DNA from: Candidatus Nitrospira allomarina
GTDB lineage: Bacteria; Nitrospirota; Nitrospiria; Nitrospirales; UBA8639
DNA length: 64,000 bases
Assembly (NCBI RefSeq): GCF_032050975.1
Contig: NZ_CP116967.1
Location: 1,795,001 to 1,859,000 of the forward strand
Direction of reading: 5' to 3'
The notes beneath the pieces were generated by a model, which had not been told where the DNA came from, made no database searches, and saw nothing but the letters and a program-made list of their open reading frames with translations. Positions 18,154 to 27,399 of the stretch are shown here, piece after piece (within the stretch, counting starts at the first letter, position 1; every line of letters starts with the position of its first letter). A program made the translations under genes and the position numbers.

Positions 18154-18469
18154 TTTCCCACTGATCTCTCCTCCTTTCTTCTTAACTCTATAAAACAATC
18201 ACGCTGATGGGAATTTTCCCTCTCGGAATTGCGCTGAGCTCTTTTGGATGTTGATGCGCTGCGTGTGTTCCACCCTGGAGATTCCGGCGGCAGGCCCGAC
18301 TGATGCGGGCCTGACTTCGCCGCAAGCCGAGGGCGAGGGCTTGTAGATTGTCCTTGTCCTTCATGAGATACGAATGTTTTTTTGTGATCGAAATGCCACA
18401 AACATTTCTCCATTCATCACTTCCTAAAAAATATGAATACGGCAATGCACCACATTTGTGTAAGTAATT

Positions 18470-18484
18470 AATCAAATTTTGATT
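18470..18484. promoter_or_regulatory. Perfect palindrome in the AT-rich region upstream of the radical SAM pair
   Basis: AATCAAATTTTGATT is a 7+7 inverted repeat around one base, about 105 bases before the ATG at 18590. It sits in an AT-rich stretch unlike its surroundings and could be an operator. The rest of 18154-18589 holds no supported gene. Confidence 0.35.
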
Positions 18485-18589
18485 CACTGATATTCTTGCC
18501 GTTTAAATTAAAAAGTTGTAAGGTTTCAAAACTGCTAGTGTTCATTTCAATGTTTTGGGCATGAACCAACCAACACAAGGAGGTATCTG

Positions 18590-18898
18590 ATGGCTGTAGC
18601 AAAGAAGCGCGTGGCTTCAAAGGTAAAGTTGGCAGGACGGGGTTCTGCAAAATTAAGTCAGGCAGCGGGAACGATTAAGAAAAAATTACGGGGTGTCAAA
18701 ATCATTGATTGGCATGAAGTTGGCCAACCGGGACCCGATGTAATTTTTGGCACGGTTCAGGCGAACATCGGCAACTTCAGGTCTCATGTGGCCACGCTGA
18801 CGAAATTGAAAGAGTTGCGCGATCTGAACATCCTCATTCATGGCCAACCACCACGGCCTGAGGTCGTCCAGGTCAATTTCACACTCGGACGAGGATAG
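18590..18898 (+). CDS. Small basic protein paired with a radical SAM enzyme (possible substrate or partner)
   Basis: A 102-residue protein without cysteine. The first 36 residues are very rich in Lys, Arg, Ala and Ser (AKKRVASKVKLAGRG, then AAGTIKKKLRG). The rest (KIIDWHEVGQPGPDVIFGTV ... ILIHGQPPRPEVVQVNF) looks folded and ends in GRG. It has an ideal ribosome site, AAGGAGG, and lies only 7 bases before the radical SAM gene, so the two are co-transcribed. It could be a precursor substrate or a delivery protein for that enzyme. No known precursor family was recognised, and the length is large for a RiPP precursor. Confidence 0.68.
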   Translation: MAVAKKRVASKVKLAGRGSAKLSQAAGTIKKKLRGVKIIDWHEVGQPGPDVIFGTVQANIGNFRSHVATLTKLKELRDLNILIHGQPPRPEVVQVNFTLGRG

Positions 18899-18905
18899 AT
18901 GATTC

Positions 18906-20015
18906 ATGCAGGGACCGGCTGGTAAATATCCCGCATTGCAAGTCCACCCCGGCAGACGCTGTAACCTGCAGTGTCTGCATTGTTATTCGGATTCCGGGCC
19001 GGACGTCTCCGAACAAGTGGATATCGATACGCTGCGGACAGTTGTGGTTGATGCAGCCACGCTCGGGTACGTGGTCATGTCGGTTTCGGGCGGGGAACCT
19101 CTGTTGTATTCGGCGCTAGGGGAACTGCTTCGCGTATCGCATGAGGCGGGATTGGCCACCACGGTCACCACAAACGGCATGTTACTGGATCAACGCCATC
19201 TGGACATCTTACAGGCTGATTGCGATCTCATCGCAATCAGCCTTGATGGCGTAGCCGAATCGCATAACCTCATGCGAAATTCTCCCCGCGCATTCGATGA
19301 CATGTGCGCCAAACTTGAGGGCTTGCGGGCATCCGGCATTCGATTCGGGTTTATCTTTACCCTCACGTTTCACAACGTTCACGAGTTGGAGTGGGTCGCA
19401 GAATTTGCGGTTGAACAAGGCGCCAAATTGTTGCAACTCCATCCGCTCGAACCCGTCGGCCGGGCCGTGTATACGCTTGACGGTTCCCTGCCTGATGCCG
19501 AGGAAAATGCGGCAGCCGTGGTCGAAGCCGTACGGATCCGGGAACAATACAAAGATGTCATCGATGTCCAGATCGATCTTGCCACGATCCCTGCATTGCT
19601 CGAGCATCCGACTCGCGTTTTTGTGCGGGAAGCGGAGGTGTGTGGCGAGCAGACCGTGGCAGACATCATCGCCCCGTTGGTCATTGAAAGCAGTGGAGAG
19701 GTCTCACCTCTCCAGTACGGATTCCCGCGCGCCTGGTCGTGGGGCAATATCAGAAATGCTCGCCTGCCGGAATTAGCCGCGTCGTGGCTGTCTCGCGATT
19801 ACGCCGCGTTCCTCACCCTATGCAAGCTTGTGTACGAACAGGCGGTGACTAATGAGGATGAACCGGTCCTGAACTGGTATCAACATATCCAAGCCGCCGC
19901 CTCACGTTTTTCGCCATGGCAGATTCGCGACATCATGAGCCAGTCAGGTGATACCGGGGCTTGTGACCGTCTGCGGACGATGGCCTCAGATCCTGTCGGT
20001 CATGTCCCTCATTGA
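18906..20015 (+). CDS. Radical SAM protein with degenerate SPASM-like C-terminus
   Basis: A 369-residue radical SAM enzyme. The cluster motif CNLQCLHC (C19, C23, C26; CX3CX2C) is near the N-terminus, followed by SVSGGEPLLY (SAM-binding GGEP) and TVTTNGMLL. The C-terminal part has the layout of a SPASM/twitch domain (VIESSGEVSPL ... WSWGNIRNARLPELAASW), but Cys residues expected for an auxiliary cluster are largely missing (EVSPL in place of the usual V-PC). This resembles peptide- or heme-modifying radical SAM enzymes. Being downstream of and coupled to the 102-residue protein, that protein is the natural candidate substrate or partner. Confidence 0.85.
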   Translation: MQGPAGKYPALQVHPGRRCNLQCLHCYSDSGPDVSEQVDIDTLRTVVVDAATLGYVVMSVSGGEPLLYSALGELLRVSHEAGLATTVTTNGMLLDQRHLDILQADCDLIAISLDGVAESHNLMRNSPRAFDDMCAKLEGLRASGIRFGFIFTLTFHNVHELEWVAEFAVEQGAKLLQLHPLEPVGRAVYTLDGSLPDAEENAAAVVEAVRIREQYKDVIDVQIDLATIPALLEHPTRVFVREAEVCGEQTVADIIAPLVIESSGEVSPLQYGFPRAWSWGNIRNARLPELAASWLSRDYAAFLTLCKLVYEQAVTNEDEPVLNWYQHIQAAASRFSPWQIRDIMSQSGDTGACDRLRTMASDPVGHVPH

Positions 20016-21001
20016 AGGGCGCACCTGGTTCACCGACATTCCGCCGCCCTTGGGCCATTGCGTAACCCTGCCTCAGAACACCGTCAATATCTGACGAATC
20101 CATTCTGAAGGATCTGGCTGTGTGCCTCTGCTTTTCATCCTGAGAAACGAAAGATCTGAGCCTAACCTAACAAGGCCATGACTCAGCCAGACTTCGCGCT
20201 GCTCAGCATGACAATTTTGTGGAGGGTGTTTCCCACCTCGTTCTTGCTATCCTCAAACGTTTAAGTACCTCATCAGGATTCATCGATTCAGAATGCTGAG
20301 CGCTGTGGGGCGTAGAACCCTGTATTTTGTATGATCCATAATTCCTTCAGGTTCTCTCATCCAATAATTGGCCTGACTTTCCTAATCTTGTTGCACATTT
20401 CTAAGAATACTTCGAGGCAGATACTCCAGATCAACACAACATCATGCGTTTAATTTCCAGATTCTATCAGGTGCGCCCAAATGTAGGCAGGCGACGGTAC
20501 AGCAGAGAAAATGCCCGTCTGAGTTGAGGTGATAGGGGCAGGGGCAGCTGTTCAATGAAAATTCCTGCCACTTTTTCCCTCTCACAGAAGGGAGGCGTTT
20601 GTCCCTTTCCAATAACAAAATAAGTCCGTCGTTTTCCCATCAGCGCCCTCTCACCCTTGGTATGTCAAACGCGCCTTAGTGGATTCTTAACTGTTCGTTG
20701 AATCACAATCCCGGTATCAGCCTCCTCCTCCATATTCTCCATGGGGTTGAATATTTCCTTCCCCACCTGCATGTCTTTTATCCATCGCCTTTCTTTAGTG
20801 AACTTGATATTTAAGGATTGAAGAAATAGGCAGATGTCGGATAGGCAGGTCAGTTCAAATTTCAGTGAAACACAGTACCACACAAAGGAGAGAATGCCCG
20901 ATACCCAAGCCCATTGGCCGGTAGGCCAGTGGACATCCAAGTTTTTGTCAGGAATTTACTTATTACTATGTTAACGGGTTGTGATACCCAAGGAGTACAC
21001 C
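20016..21001. other. Intergenic region of about 1 kb, no gene supported
   Basis: The region lies between the radical SAM gene and the DUF4403 gene. The segment CTTCGCGCTGCTCAGCATGA near 20191 looks like a degenerate dispersed repeat, an impression from memory. A 91-codon minus-strand frame at 20665-20940 shows no ribosome site or motif. The last bases hold AAGGAG before 21002. Confidence 0.4.
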
Positions 21002-22486
21002 ATGAGGACCTGGAAAAGATGCATTGCATTACTACCCTTTCTGTTGGTCGCGGTCGCATGCAGCCATACGATACCGCCCTACACAGCCAAACCGGTTCCG
21101 CCACAGCAATTTACCCCACCGACTCCCGACGCGATTGAGGTGCCCGAGGTTCAACTTCCTGACTCAGCGCTTCCCGTTACGCTTGTCCTTGATTTGACCC
21201 CCCTGGAAGAGACATTGCAGGCGTCCATGCCGGAACACTTCAGCGAAGCTTTTCATCCGTTACAGAAAGATTACAGGTGGGATTTCGTCAGAGAAGCAGA
21301 GCCCCAAGTCACCATTCAGGATGGTTTGGTGACTATCCATTCCACCTACAGAGGGGATATTGAGGCCAACACCGCCTCCCGCGGCTGCCGTTTAGATCCC
21401 GTCTTTCCCATCCTCAATACCACCGGGAAACTTGAGTTGGAACAAGAAGGTAATGCGCTCGTCCTGCGCCTCAAAAGCCCCCAAATAGACATCGACCTCA
21501 AACCTGAGAGCGAGAGTAAGTGCAACATGTTCAATATTCCGGTCAAGGATCAACTGGCGGAGCTCCTGAATACCCCCATGCTCGTCGAAAGCATGACACG
21601 GGCCGTGGAAGAAAGCGGGTACCAGGTTCCCTTGGAACAGGTCTGGACGAAGTTACAAGCGCCGGTGGCCGTAAATGTGGTGAAGTTCAACACCCAGGCC
21701 TGCATCTATGGGAAACCTACAGAAATGGCCATCGGAACCCTGAAGGGTACCGTGCAGCGGACGACTATTCCTATCGTCGTCAACGAAACCCCGACGGCGA
21801 CTTTTGAAAATTCGTGCGCCAAGCCAACCGCCGAAGTCATGAAAATCACCTCCGGCGCCGCCCTCCTTGAGGGGAAGCCGTATAAAGTCTTAGCCTCCGT
21901 GAGCGTGCCATATTCCGAGGTAAACCGAGAGCTGCAGGAGAGGCTGGTGCACCAACCCGTTAAAGACCCCAACGTCGACATGGTCATCAACAAAGCCACG
22001 GCGTCAGACTCCGGGGGGAAGGCACTGTTCACCATCAACACCACAGGAGATCTTAATGGCACGATCTATTATTGGGGAACACCGCAGCTGGAAGGCGAGG
22101 GGTCTGTGATGACGATGTCTGACCTTCAGATGGCCAGCGAATCGAAAACTATGTTGGAAGATATCAAGGTGGGGTATTGGAAGATCATCGACCAACAATT
22201 ACGAGATAAATTACAAACAGCAACACGGGTTGATCTGTCCGACCGAATTGCAAAGATGAAATCGGCGATCACAGGTACACATGCAAGCGGCGACGTGACC
22301 AGGGAAATAACGATAGGGCAGCAGCAACCCCAACGCGCCTATTCCATCCCTGGGGCGCTCGTGGCTGATATTCTGTTGGAAGGAAGCGCCAATTTGACCG
22401 CGCCAGTGGAGTTGGCAACCCGCAGCATGCCCGGAAAGACGCCGGACAAGATTTCCATTTTCTCTCAGCCGCCTACCCAGCGGTAA
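21002..22486 (+). CDS. DUF4403 family lipoprotein
   Basis: A 494-residue predicted lipoprotein with lipobox LLVAVAC and signal MRTWKRCIALLPFLLVAVAC. The body consists of repeated segments with the look of lipid-binding (TULIP/BPI-like) domains described for DUF4403: LVLDLTPLEETLQASM, then TYRGDIEANT, IPVVNE-type strands and SIPGALVADILLEGSANL at the end. ATG 21002 with CAAGGAG eight bases upstream is chosen over GTG 20981. It stands alone and ends at a strong hairpin. Role in the envelope is unknown. Confidence 0.82.
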   Translation: MRTWKRCIALLPFLLVAVACSHTIPPYTAKPVPPQQFTPPTPDAIEVPEVQLPDSALPVTLVLDLTPLEETLQASMPEHFSEAFHPLQKDYRWDFVREAEPQVTIQDGLVTIHSTYRGDIEANTASRGCRLDPVFPILNTTGKLELEQEGNALVLRLKSPQIDIDLKPESESKCNMFNIPVKDQLAELLNTPMLVESMTRAVEESGYQVPLEQVWTKLQAPVAVNVVKFNTQACIYGKPTEMAIGTLKGTVQRTTIPIVVNETPTATFENSCAKPTAEVMKITSGAALLEGKPYKVLASVSVPYSEVNRELQERLVHQPVKDPNVDMVINKATASDSGGKALFTINTTGDLNGTIYYWGTPQLEGEGSVMTMSDLQMASESKTMLEDIKVGYWKIIDQQLRDKLQTATRVDLSDRIAKMKSAITGTHASGDVTREITIGQQQPQRAYSIPGALVADILLEGSANLTAPVELATRSMPGKTPDKISIFSQPPTQR

Positions 22487-22504
22487 GTGCGCCTCGCATA
22501 ACTT

Positions 22505-22555
22505 GTGCGCCAGCCGAATATGAATACGCATTTGGCTGGCGCACCCCCGGGTTTT
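22505..22555 (+). terminator. Hairpin terminator after the DUF4403 gene
   Basis: The 11-base arms GTGCGCCAGCC and GGCTGGCGCAC are perfect, separated by an 18-base loop region. A short TTTT follows after a C/G-rich gap, so it is a strong hairpin with a weak T-run. Confidence 0.65.
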
Positions 22556-22749
22556 GGAGTCGGCTCATCAATCGAAAAAGAGGTCAGCTTCTGCCATCAC
22601 TCATCCGCCGACTCCGCCTGCTGTCAATTCCTTCAATCTCTTTCTCTTTCGACGGTTTATTTTCTGGGACTGTTGAATATTAGAAAAATTTCGCCGCTTC
22701 ATCAGCTTAGGAGTCAACGAGGCTCACCAGAGAAAAATAGTGGAGTGGT

Positions 22750-22880
22750 TAAAAAGGTCCGTCCAGTCCTGTCCTGAGGCTTCTCGAAGGAAAGGCCGCA
22801 GCCGCTTGGACGAGCGGAGCGTACGAAGGAGTACGTGAGCACGGCCAAGGGGCGAGAACGCCGCTGGCGGCCTCTTTCAA
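22750..22880. repeat. Intergenic repeat-like element with imperfect inverted ends
   Basis: The ends read TTAAAAAGGTCCGTCCAG and CTGGCGGCCTCTTTCAA, an imperfect inverted repeat. The inside holds a second palindrome, CGTACGAAGGAGTACG. From memory, similar AAAGGCCG...CTTTTTCAA elements are dispersed in Nitrospira-type genomes. It reaches into the stop of the osmC-like gene on the other strand. Only one copy is in this window. Confidence 0.5.
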
Positions 22881-23440
22881 CACTCCTTTCTCTCGATATT
22901 CACCTGAACATTGGTGCCATGGGACGTCATGTCGAACACCGGTGAGAGTTTACTGAGAGCTTTGAGCTTCTCAATGTTCTCCGCATCGGTTTTGACCTTA
23001 AAATTGACCCGAATATTCTCGAACCCGCTCCTGACCTTATTCGAGAGACCAAGGAATCCCCTGATATCCAGGTCACCCTCGAGTTCCGATTCCAATGCGT
23101 CAATTTTAATGCCCCGCACGGCAGCATGGTACACCAAGGTGGTCGTCAGGCATCCCGCCAACGCATGTAACAGGTGCTCAACGGGATTCGCACCGGTATC
23201 ATGCCCGGCCAGAATGGAGGGTTCATCAGCATTCAGGGTGAATGGATCGTCGTGGGGAATTTCCTGCTTGGCTGCATAAAAGCTTGAGACCTTCGATTGA
23301 TTTTGCCCACACGTACTCCAGGTGTTTTTGATGTGAAACCTGCATTCACCCAGTTTGGGATCACTCTCGACGTTTTTCACCAGCTCGTTCACTGCTGCGA
23401 CATTGACACCATTAAGGATCTGCGCGTCAGCCATGGCCAT
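22877..23440 (-). CDS. OsmC family protein
   Basis: A 187-residue OsmC/Ohr-fold protein, usually a thiol peroxidase or redox-related protein. HLLHALAGCLTTTLVYHAAVRGI holds the first conserved cysteine on the central helix. The second conserved region, normally CP, reads LSPVFDMTSHGT with Ser instead of Cys, so the classical two-cysteine peroxidase cycle is not possible in the usual way. The N-terminus is about 45 residues longer than minimal OsmC, with a Cys near TWSTCGQNQSK, and the protein ends in KEC. ATG 23440 is preceded by GGAGGTGA. Confidence 0.88.
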   Translation of the reverse strand: MAMADAQILNGVNVAAVNELVKNVESDPKLGECRFHIKNTWSTCGQNQSKVSSFYAAKQEIPHDDPFTLNADEPSILAGHDTGANPVEHLLHALAGCLTTTLVYHAAVRGIKIDALESELEGDLDIRGFLGLSNKVRSGFENIRVNFKVKTDAENIEKLKALSKLSPVFDMTSHGTNVQVNIERKEC

Positions 23441-23583
23441 TCACCTCCATGAATTAGTCAACCTATGATGAATAATTGATATATGTGACCACCTTGAGAG
23501 AGACAGTCCACATGCCGGGATACCTTCTCTCAATAATGTTCGGGAATTCTACTCTTTCCTATTTAAAAAGGGTATGGCCCAAT

Positions 23584-23618
23584 AAAAACCTCCCACCCGT
23601 TTCCGGGTGAGGAGGTTT
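23584..23618 (-). terminator. Rho-independent terminator on the minus strand
   Basis: A long hairpin: AAACCTCC + CACCCG pairs with CGGGTG + GGAGGTTT, with a single bulged base. Read on the minus strand it ends GGGAGGTTTTTATT. It is the second of two minus-strand terminators in 200 bases. Confidence 0.7.
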
Positions 23619-23737
23619 AGGTAGAGGAATAAAGGTTCGCAGGTTTGCGCAGGCGGATCATAGCCGTACCGATAGAGCCTCCAAGGGGTCAGCATGAAAC
23701 CGCTATAGCGTGAAGGAAGCAGCATGGGTGGTTTCGC

Positions 23738-23776
23738 TAAAAAAAAGTCTTTCGAAGTAGTAACCCACGAAAGACT
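23738..23776 (-). terminator. Rho-independent terminator on the minus strand
   Basis: AGTCTTTCG and CGAAAGACT form a perfect 9-base stem. On the minus strand it is followed by eight or nine T. It could end the membrane-protein gene at 24.1-24.8 kb or a small RNA starting between 23.8 and 24.0 kb. Confidence 0.72.
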
Positions 23777-24062
23777 CTGCACCCGGGCATTCATGTTGGA
23801 ATGCCAATGCCTCGATTGGTAGTGAATTTTGGGAGAAAAAACTACCGCTCGGAAAAACAAGTCAAGCCGGCTCTCACCGGTTAGCAGGCAGAGCGAGAAA
23901 GTGCTTACGGTCAGGCTCAGCGTGGACTATGTGCTGGCGAGCATTGCCCTGCCTCGTGACATGGTAGGCGGCCCCGACGTTTAAGAACTAACGGATGAAC
24001 TATAGGCAAGCATGTACCAAGGTAACTGTAATACCAACACCTGGTCACTTCTTCTTCCTTTT

Positions 24063-24836
24063 TCAATCAATTCTTTTTTTTCCATAAACTGAACAAACTA
24101 CGAATTTGTATTGCTTGAAATTGGTTTCCAGTTCTTTACATTGCATTTTTAATTTACTGATACAGTTCTTGTAAGTATATCCAATAGAAATAATGATGAA
24201 ACCCCATATCAATATGATTGCCGGTAAAGGACCTACTAAATAAATCATATATATAAGAGAGATACCAATTGCTGCAAAGAAAAACATAATTAAATGAGTC
24301 TTTAAAATCTCTGGCAACATCCAAAAGCATTCGGTATATGTAAATGCCATAAATAAAGTGGGTAATTTAGGTTCTAGCTTGGGACATGGATCCCACCCTG
24401 GCCCTAGTTTATAGAGGCCCAACATTTTTTCTAGCCCTGCAAGGACAATTTGTAAATACCGATATGTGTAGCCAACTTTCAATAAATAAATCACTCCACC
24501 AAATAGAATAGCCATTCCTAACAGATAAGCAAAAAATGGCAAATCTGTATAAGGAGTTTTGTCCGGGTTTGGAATAGGGAATACAAACCAGATCCAACCG
24601 AATCCAGTTAAAGCAGCGAGGATTGGCGTGTAGAACTTTAAGGTTTCTGTTAACCTGGCATTAATCATTTGAAATACTTGGTCATGGTACTTTTGAAGTA
24701 CTTCCTCATTGATTTCGATAACGGGCAAATTGGAGTTCGCTGTACTTTGAGGGGGCTTATTTCTAGCAGCCTCGTAGATCGGTGAAGCTATTTGTTTTTT
24801 ATCAACAGGAGAAGTGGTATTTGGATTTTGGGTCAC
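24063..24836 (-). CDS. Membrane protein of unknown family, about four TM helices
   Basis: A 257-residue protein. The first ~70 residues are soluble and polar, then hydrophobic segments follow: FYTPILAALTGFGWIWFVF, FFAYLLGMAILFGGVIYLL, IMFFFAAIGISLIYMIYLV and AIILIWGFIIISIGYTY. It ends with a basic tail (YGKKRID). The DNA is distinctly AT-rich compared with the flanking genes, suggesting acquisition with the neighbouring conflict genes. It starts with GTG at 24836 behind AAGGATAT. No enzymatic motif is seen. It may be an accessory of the island, but the IS remnant separates it from the ABC-3C genes. Confidence 0.62.
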   Translation of the reverse strand: MTQNPNTTSPVDKKQIASPIYEAARNKPPQSTANSNLPVIEINEEVLQKYHDQVFQMINARLTETLKFYTPILAALTGFGWIWFVFPIPNPDKTPYTDLPFFAYLLGMAILFGGVIYLLKVGYTYRYLQIVLAGLEKMLGLYKLGPGWDPCPKLEPKLPTLFMAFTYTECFWMLPEILKTHLIMFFFAAIGISLIYMIYLVGPLPAIILIWGFIIISIGYTYKNCISKLKMQCKELETNFKQYKFVVCSVYGKKRID

Positions 24837-24899
24837 CTTGGTATATCCTTTATTTGCGATACTATTATTCCATCCATTGCATGATTAAATGACTGCCTA

Positions 24900-25166
24900 T
24901 TGAAAGGGATCCAGAAACATGGCTGCTTGAGCTTTGAAGATTATCTTAATTTTGCAAATAAGTCTTTAATGAGCTTTCAATATATGGAGGAATTGATCAG
25001 GATGTACCTAGGAAAATGTTTCTGGATTATTCAGGATAAGGTTGGAGAGGATTTGCCAATCAGCCTCTCCCGAAAGAATATTGAAAGGCTGTCTTTATTA
25101 CCATTGTCATTGAATTTTTTAAAATCCTTTAATAGGCCTCCTAAGTGTGGTCCGCCGACTTTATGA
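24900..25166 (+). pseudogene. Gene remnant cut by the IS3 fragment
   Basis: An AT-rich frame reading LSFEDYLNFANKSLMSFQYM and onward looks protein-like (helical, amphipathic) for about 75 codons. It lacks a proper start (only TTG 24900, no ribosome site) and is cut at about 25141, where IS3 sequence begins. It is best seen as the interior of an old gene broken by the insertion. Family unknown. Confidence 0.35.
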
Positions 25167-25638
25167 GTGATGCGTTATACCCTGGTGCCCGATTTCGCAC
25201 CTTGAACATCATTGATGACTTTAATCGGGAAGCGTTAGCCATTGAGATTGATACCTCGCTACGGGCTGAGCGAGTCATTCGGGTCCTTGACCGCCAGAAG
25301 GCAGAACGCGAGTTGCCCCTTATGATTCGCTTGGATAACGGCCCAGAATTCATCGCTCAGCAACTACAGGAATGGGAAAGGCGAATCGGGTGTTGATCTA
25401 TCACATTCAACCAGGTTGCCCGACGCAGAATGCCTTTATCGAGCGATTTAATCGCACCTATCGGAATGAGGTGCTCAATCTCTATCTGTTTCGGAGTTTG
25501 GAAGAAGTGTGGGAGATCACAGCCAGTTGGCGGACCATCTACAATGAACACCGGCCCCGCAAGGCTTTACAGGGAACTGCCCCGTATCATTATCAGAAAT
25601 TAACGCCCGAAAACTCTACATTTGAACTGTCCGCTTGA
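25145..25638 (+). mobile_element. IS3-family transposase (OrfB) 3' fragment, frameshifted
   Basis: The C-terminal part of an IS3-type DDE integrase-like transposase. The first frame carries FRTLNIIDDFNREALAIEID (first Asp) and MIRLDNGPEFIAQQL (second Asp). After a frameshift around 25385-25396 the second frame gives IQPGCPTQNAFIERFNRTYR (catalytic Glu) and runs to the usual ENSTFELSA end. The 5' part of the element, OrfA and the left end are absent. It is inactive, and it marks the edge of the AT-rich island. Confidence 0.88.
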
Positions 25639-25671
25639 CGGGAAAGCTTACATCAGAGCCAAAGTCTGTCC

Positions 25672-27399
25672 CTAAAGTGTTAACTCTTGGTATTGGGTCT
25701 TTAAAAATTTATTCGATTTCGTAAAAGATGCGCGAGCATAGCCATCAAGGTCTAAATTTAATAATTCCATGTCCGATTCGCTAAATTTATCGCGGTTGAT
25801 CGTTAAAATATATTGTTTACCATTTAACAAATTAAGATTCTCACCAATATAATTGATGCTTTTAATCAGTGTGTCCTGATCAACATCAAAAATATTGTCA
25901 TGTACTAAAAGTCCGGGATGAAGCTCAGAGGTGTAGGGGTTTATCAATAAGGCATAATCATACAAAAACACCTTTTCTCTGTTTATGCTATGGCTTCCAT
26001 CCGAGTCAGTGCGAAGTTCAAACTTCAATATTTCTTTTCTTTTAGATATTTCTATATCAAATGAACTTTTTCTGTTTCCAAATACATACTCATGAATATC
26101 AAGAATAGTTTTTTCAAACGATCGAACCACCGCATCAGAGTCATTGCGGTAACTTTCCAATAAATAGATTTTATTTTCGCGTTCCCGTTTTTTACTTTTG
26201 TGATCACTTTCGTATTGGTTGTGGGCTTTTATAAAAGACGAAAGGGCAGAAAGCTCTTCTATTTTTCTAGCATGAATAGCGATGGTCTGCTTTAAGCTTA
26301 TTAAAAGCCCTTCTTGATCTAAGAGTAATATTTTTTCTTTGTATAACCGGCTTAATTCAGAAATGTTTTCGTTTAATGGTTGGAGGGCTTCCACAATGGA
26401 GCCGCGTTTCTGGTCGATAAGGTTTCTCTGGAAATTATCGATCTTTTTCTTGAATATAGTCACTTCATCTAATTCGCGTTTTATTAGATCGCCAAGCCCT
26501 TCTTTAAATTGATTGTAGAGCTCTGCAACCTCATCGCCGTCAATATAGTTGTCACCATGAAAAAGCTGCAACTTTGATAATTCAGATTTTAATACGGCCT
26601 GTTTTGACCGTTCCCTTTCAAGCCGATTTTCTATTTCGATTATTTCATCTTTTATGACTCCAAAGCCTTCAATATTCTCAAGTCGATCAATATCAGATTG
26701 TATTCTTCGGACTTGGCTTTCTAATTCATTGAGATCAGATTTTGATTCCGACACATTTTTATTCGTAATGACTTTGATGTTCTCCTCTATCTTACTTTTT
26801 GCTTTTGTTAAGTTTTCCATTTCCTTGTAAAGCTGCCTTGCTTCGTTGTATGGCAATGGATCAACATGCAATAAATAAAGGTGCGGAGTGTAGTCTGGCG
26901 GTATACGTTTTGTGGTGTCGTAACAGTCGATTATTGACTTGAATTCAGAACCTTCATCCCGAATAAGTGGACCCATCATTATTCGAAAAGAAGGTGGGTT
27001 TTTTTGGTCTAGATTTTCAAATAATAACGAACCTAAATGGTTGTTAGCATCGGCTAGCGTTGAATAGCGCTGGCTATGGCCATTAATAATTAAAACCGGA
27101 CAGTCATGATCTTTAATTGTTCGCTTAGATGTTATTTTGTGCTCACCAATTTCAAAATCTAAGCAAACGGTCACTTCCCGAGATAGGGTTTGTTCGGGAA
27201 TGAGTGCTACCCGGCTATCTTTGTGCTGTTTTAGAAGAGCATAATTTAGGAACTCAATAACTATAGACTTACCAACGCCATTGGTTTTAACATTCCCTTC
27301 TTTTTTTTCGCCTAAGATCAAATTAAACCCGTCTACAAATGAAATGGGATCAAATACTCCTGGTTCGGTATATAGTTTTTTAATTTTCAACATTTTCAA
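25672..27399 (-). CDS. ABC-3C system ATPase (DUF2326 family)
   Basis: A 575-residue SMC/Rad50-like ABC ATPase. The P-loop is TNGVGKS (residues 39-45), but an inserted EKKEGNVK precedes it. A long coiled coil of Glu/Lys/Leu-rich heptads covers roughly residues 185-430. The C-terminal part holds ELHPGLLVHDNIFDVDQD, a Walker B-like region typical of DUF2326 proteins. These ATPases are the third member of ABC three-component conflict systems, thought to sense or handle nucleic acid and trigger an effector. It overlaps the middle-component gene by 20 bases and is AT-rich. Last gene of the three-gene operon. Confidence 0.88.
   Translation of the reverse strand: MKMLKIKKLYTEPGVFDPISFVDGFNLILGEKKEGNVKTNGVGKSIVIEFLNYALLKQHKDSRVALIPEQTLSREVTVCLDFEIGEHKITSKRTIKDHDCPVLIINGHSQRYSTLADANNHLGSLLFENLDQKNPPSFRIMMGPLIRDEGSEFKSIIDCYDTTKRIPPDYTPHLYLLHVDPLPYNEARQLYKEMENLTKAKSKIEENIKVITNKNVSESKSDLNELESQVRRIQSDIDRLENIEGFGVIKDEIIEIENRLERERSKQAVLKSELSKLQLFHGDNYIDGDEVAELYNQFKEGLGDLIKRELDEVTIFKKKIDNFQRNLIDQKRGSIVEALQPLNENISELSRLYKEKILLLDQEGLLISLKQTIAIHARKIEELSALSSFIKAHNQYESDHKSKKRERENKIYLLESYRNDSDAVVRSFEKTILDIHEYVFGNRKSSFDIEISKRKEILKFELRTDSDGSHSINREKVFLYDYALLINPYTSELHPGLLVHDNIFDVDQDTLIKSINYIGENLNLLNGKQYILTINRDKFSESDMELLNLDLDGYARASFTKSNKFLKTQYQELTL

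Noticed and set aside
18188-18487. 99-codon minus-strand frame with an Arg/Ala-rich transposase-like look
   Set aside because: Composition alone suggested a transposase fragment; no specific motif could be matched.
20665-20940. 91-codon minus-strand frame upstream of the DUF4403 gene
   Set aside because: No ribosome site and no protein-like pattern.
23549-23860. 103-codon minus-strand frame
   Set aside because: It runs through two terminator hairpins and has no ribosome site, so it is unlikely to be translated.
23640-24060. Possible riboswitch or tRNA-like fold in the hairpin-rich region
   Set aside because: No conserved riboswitch core, T-arm or anticodon arm could be recognised.
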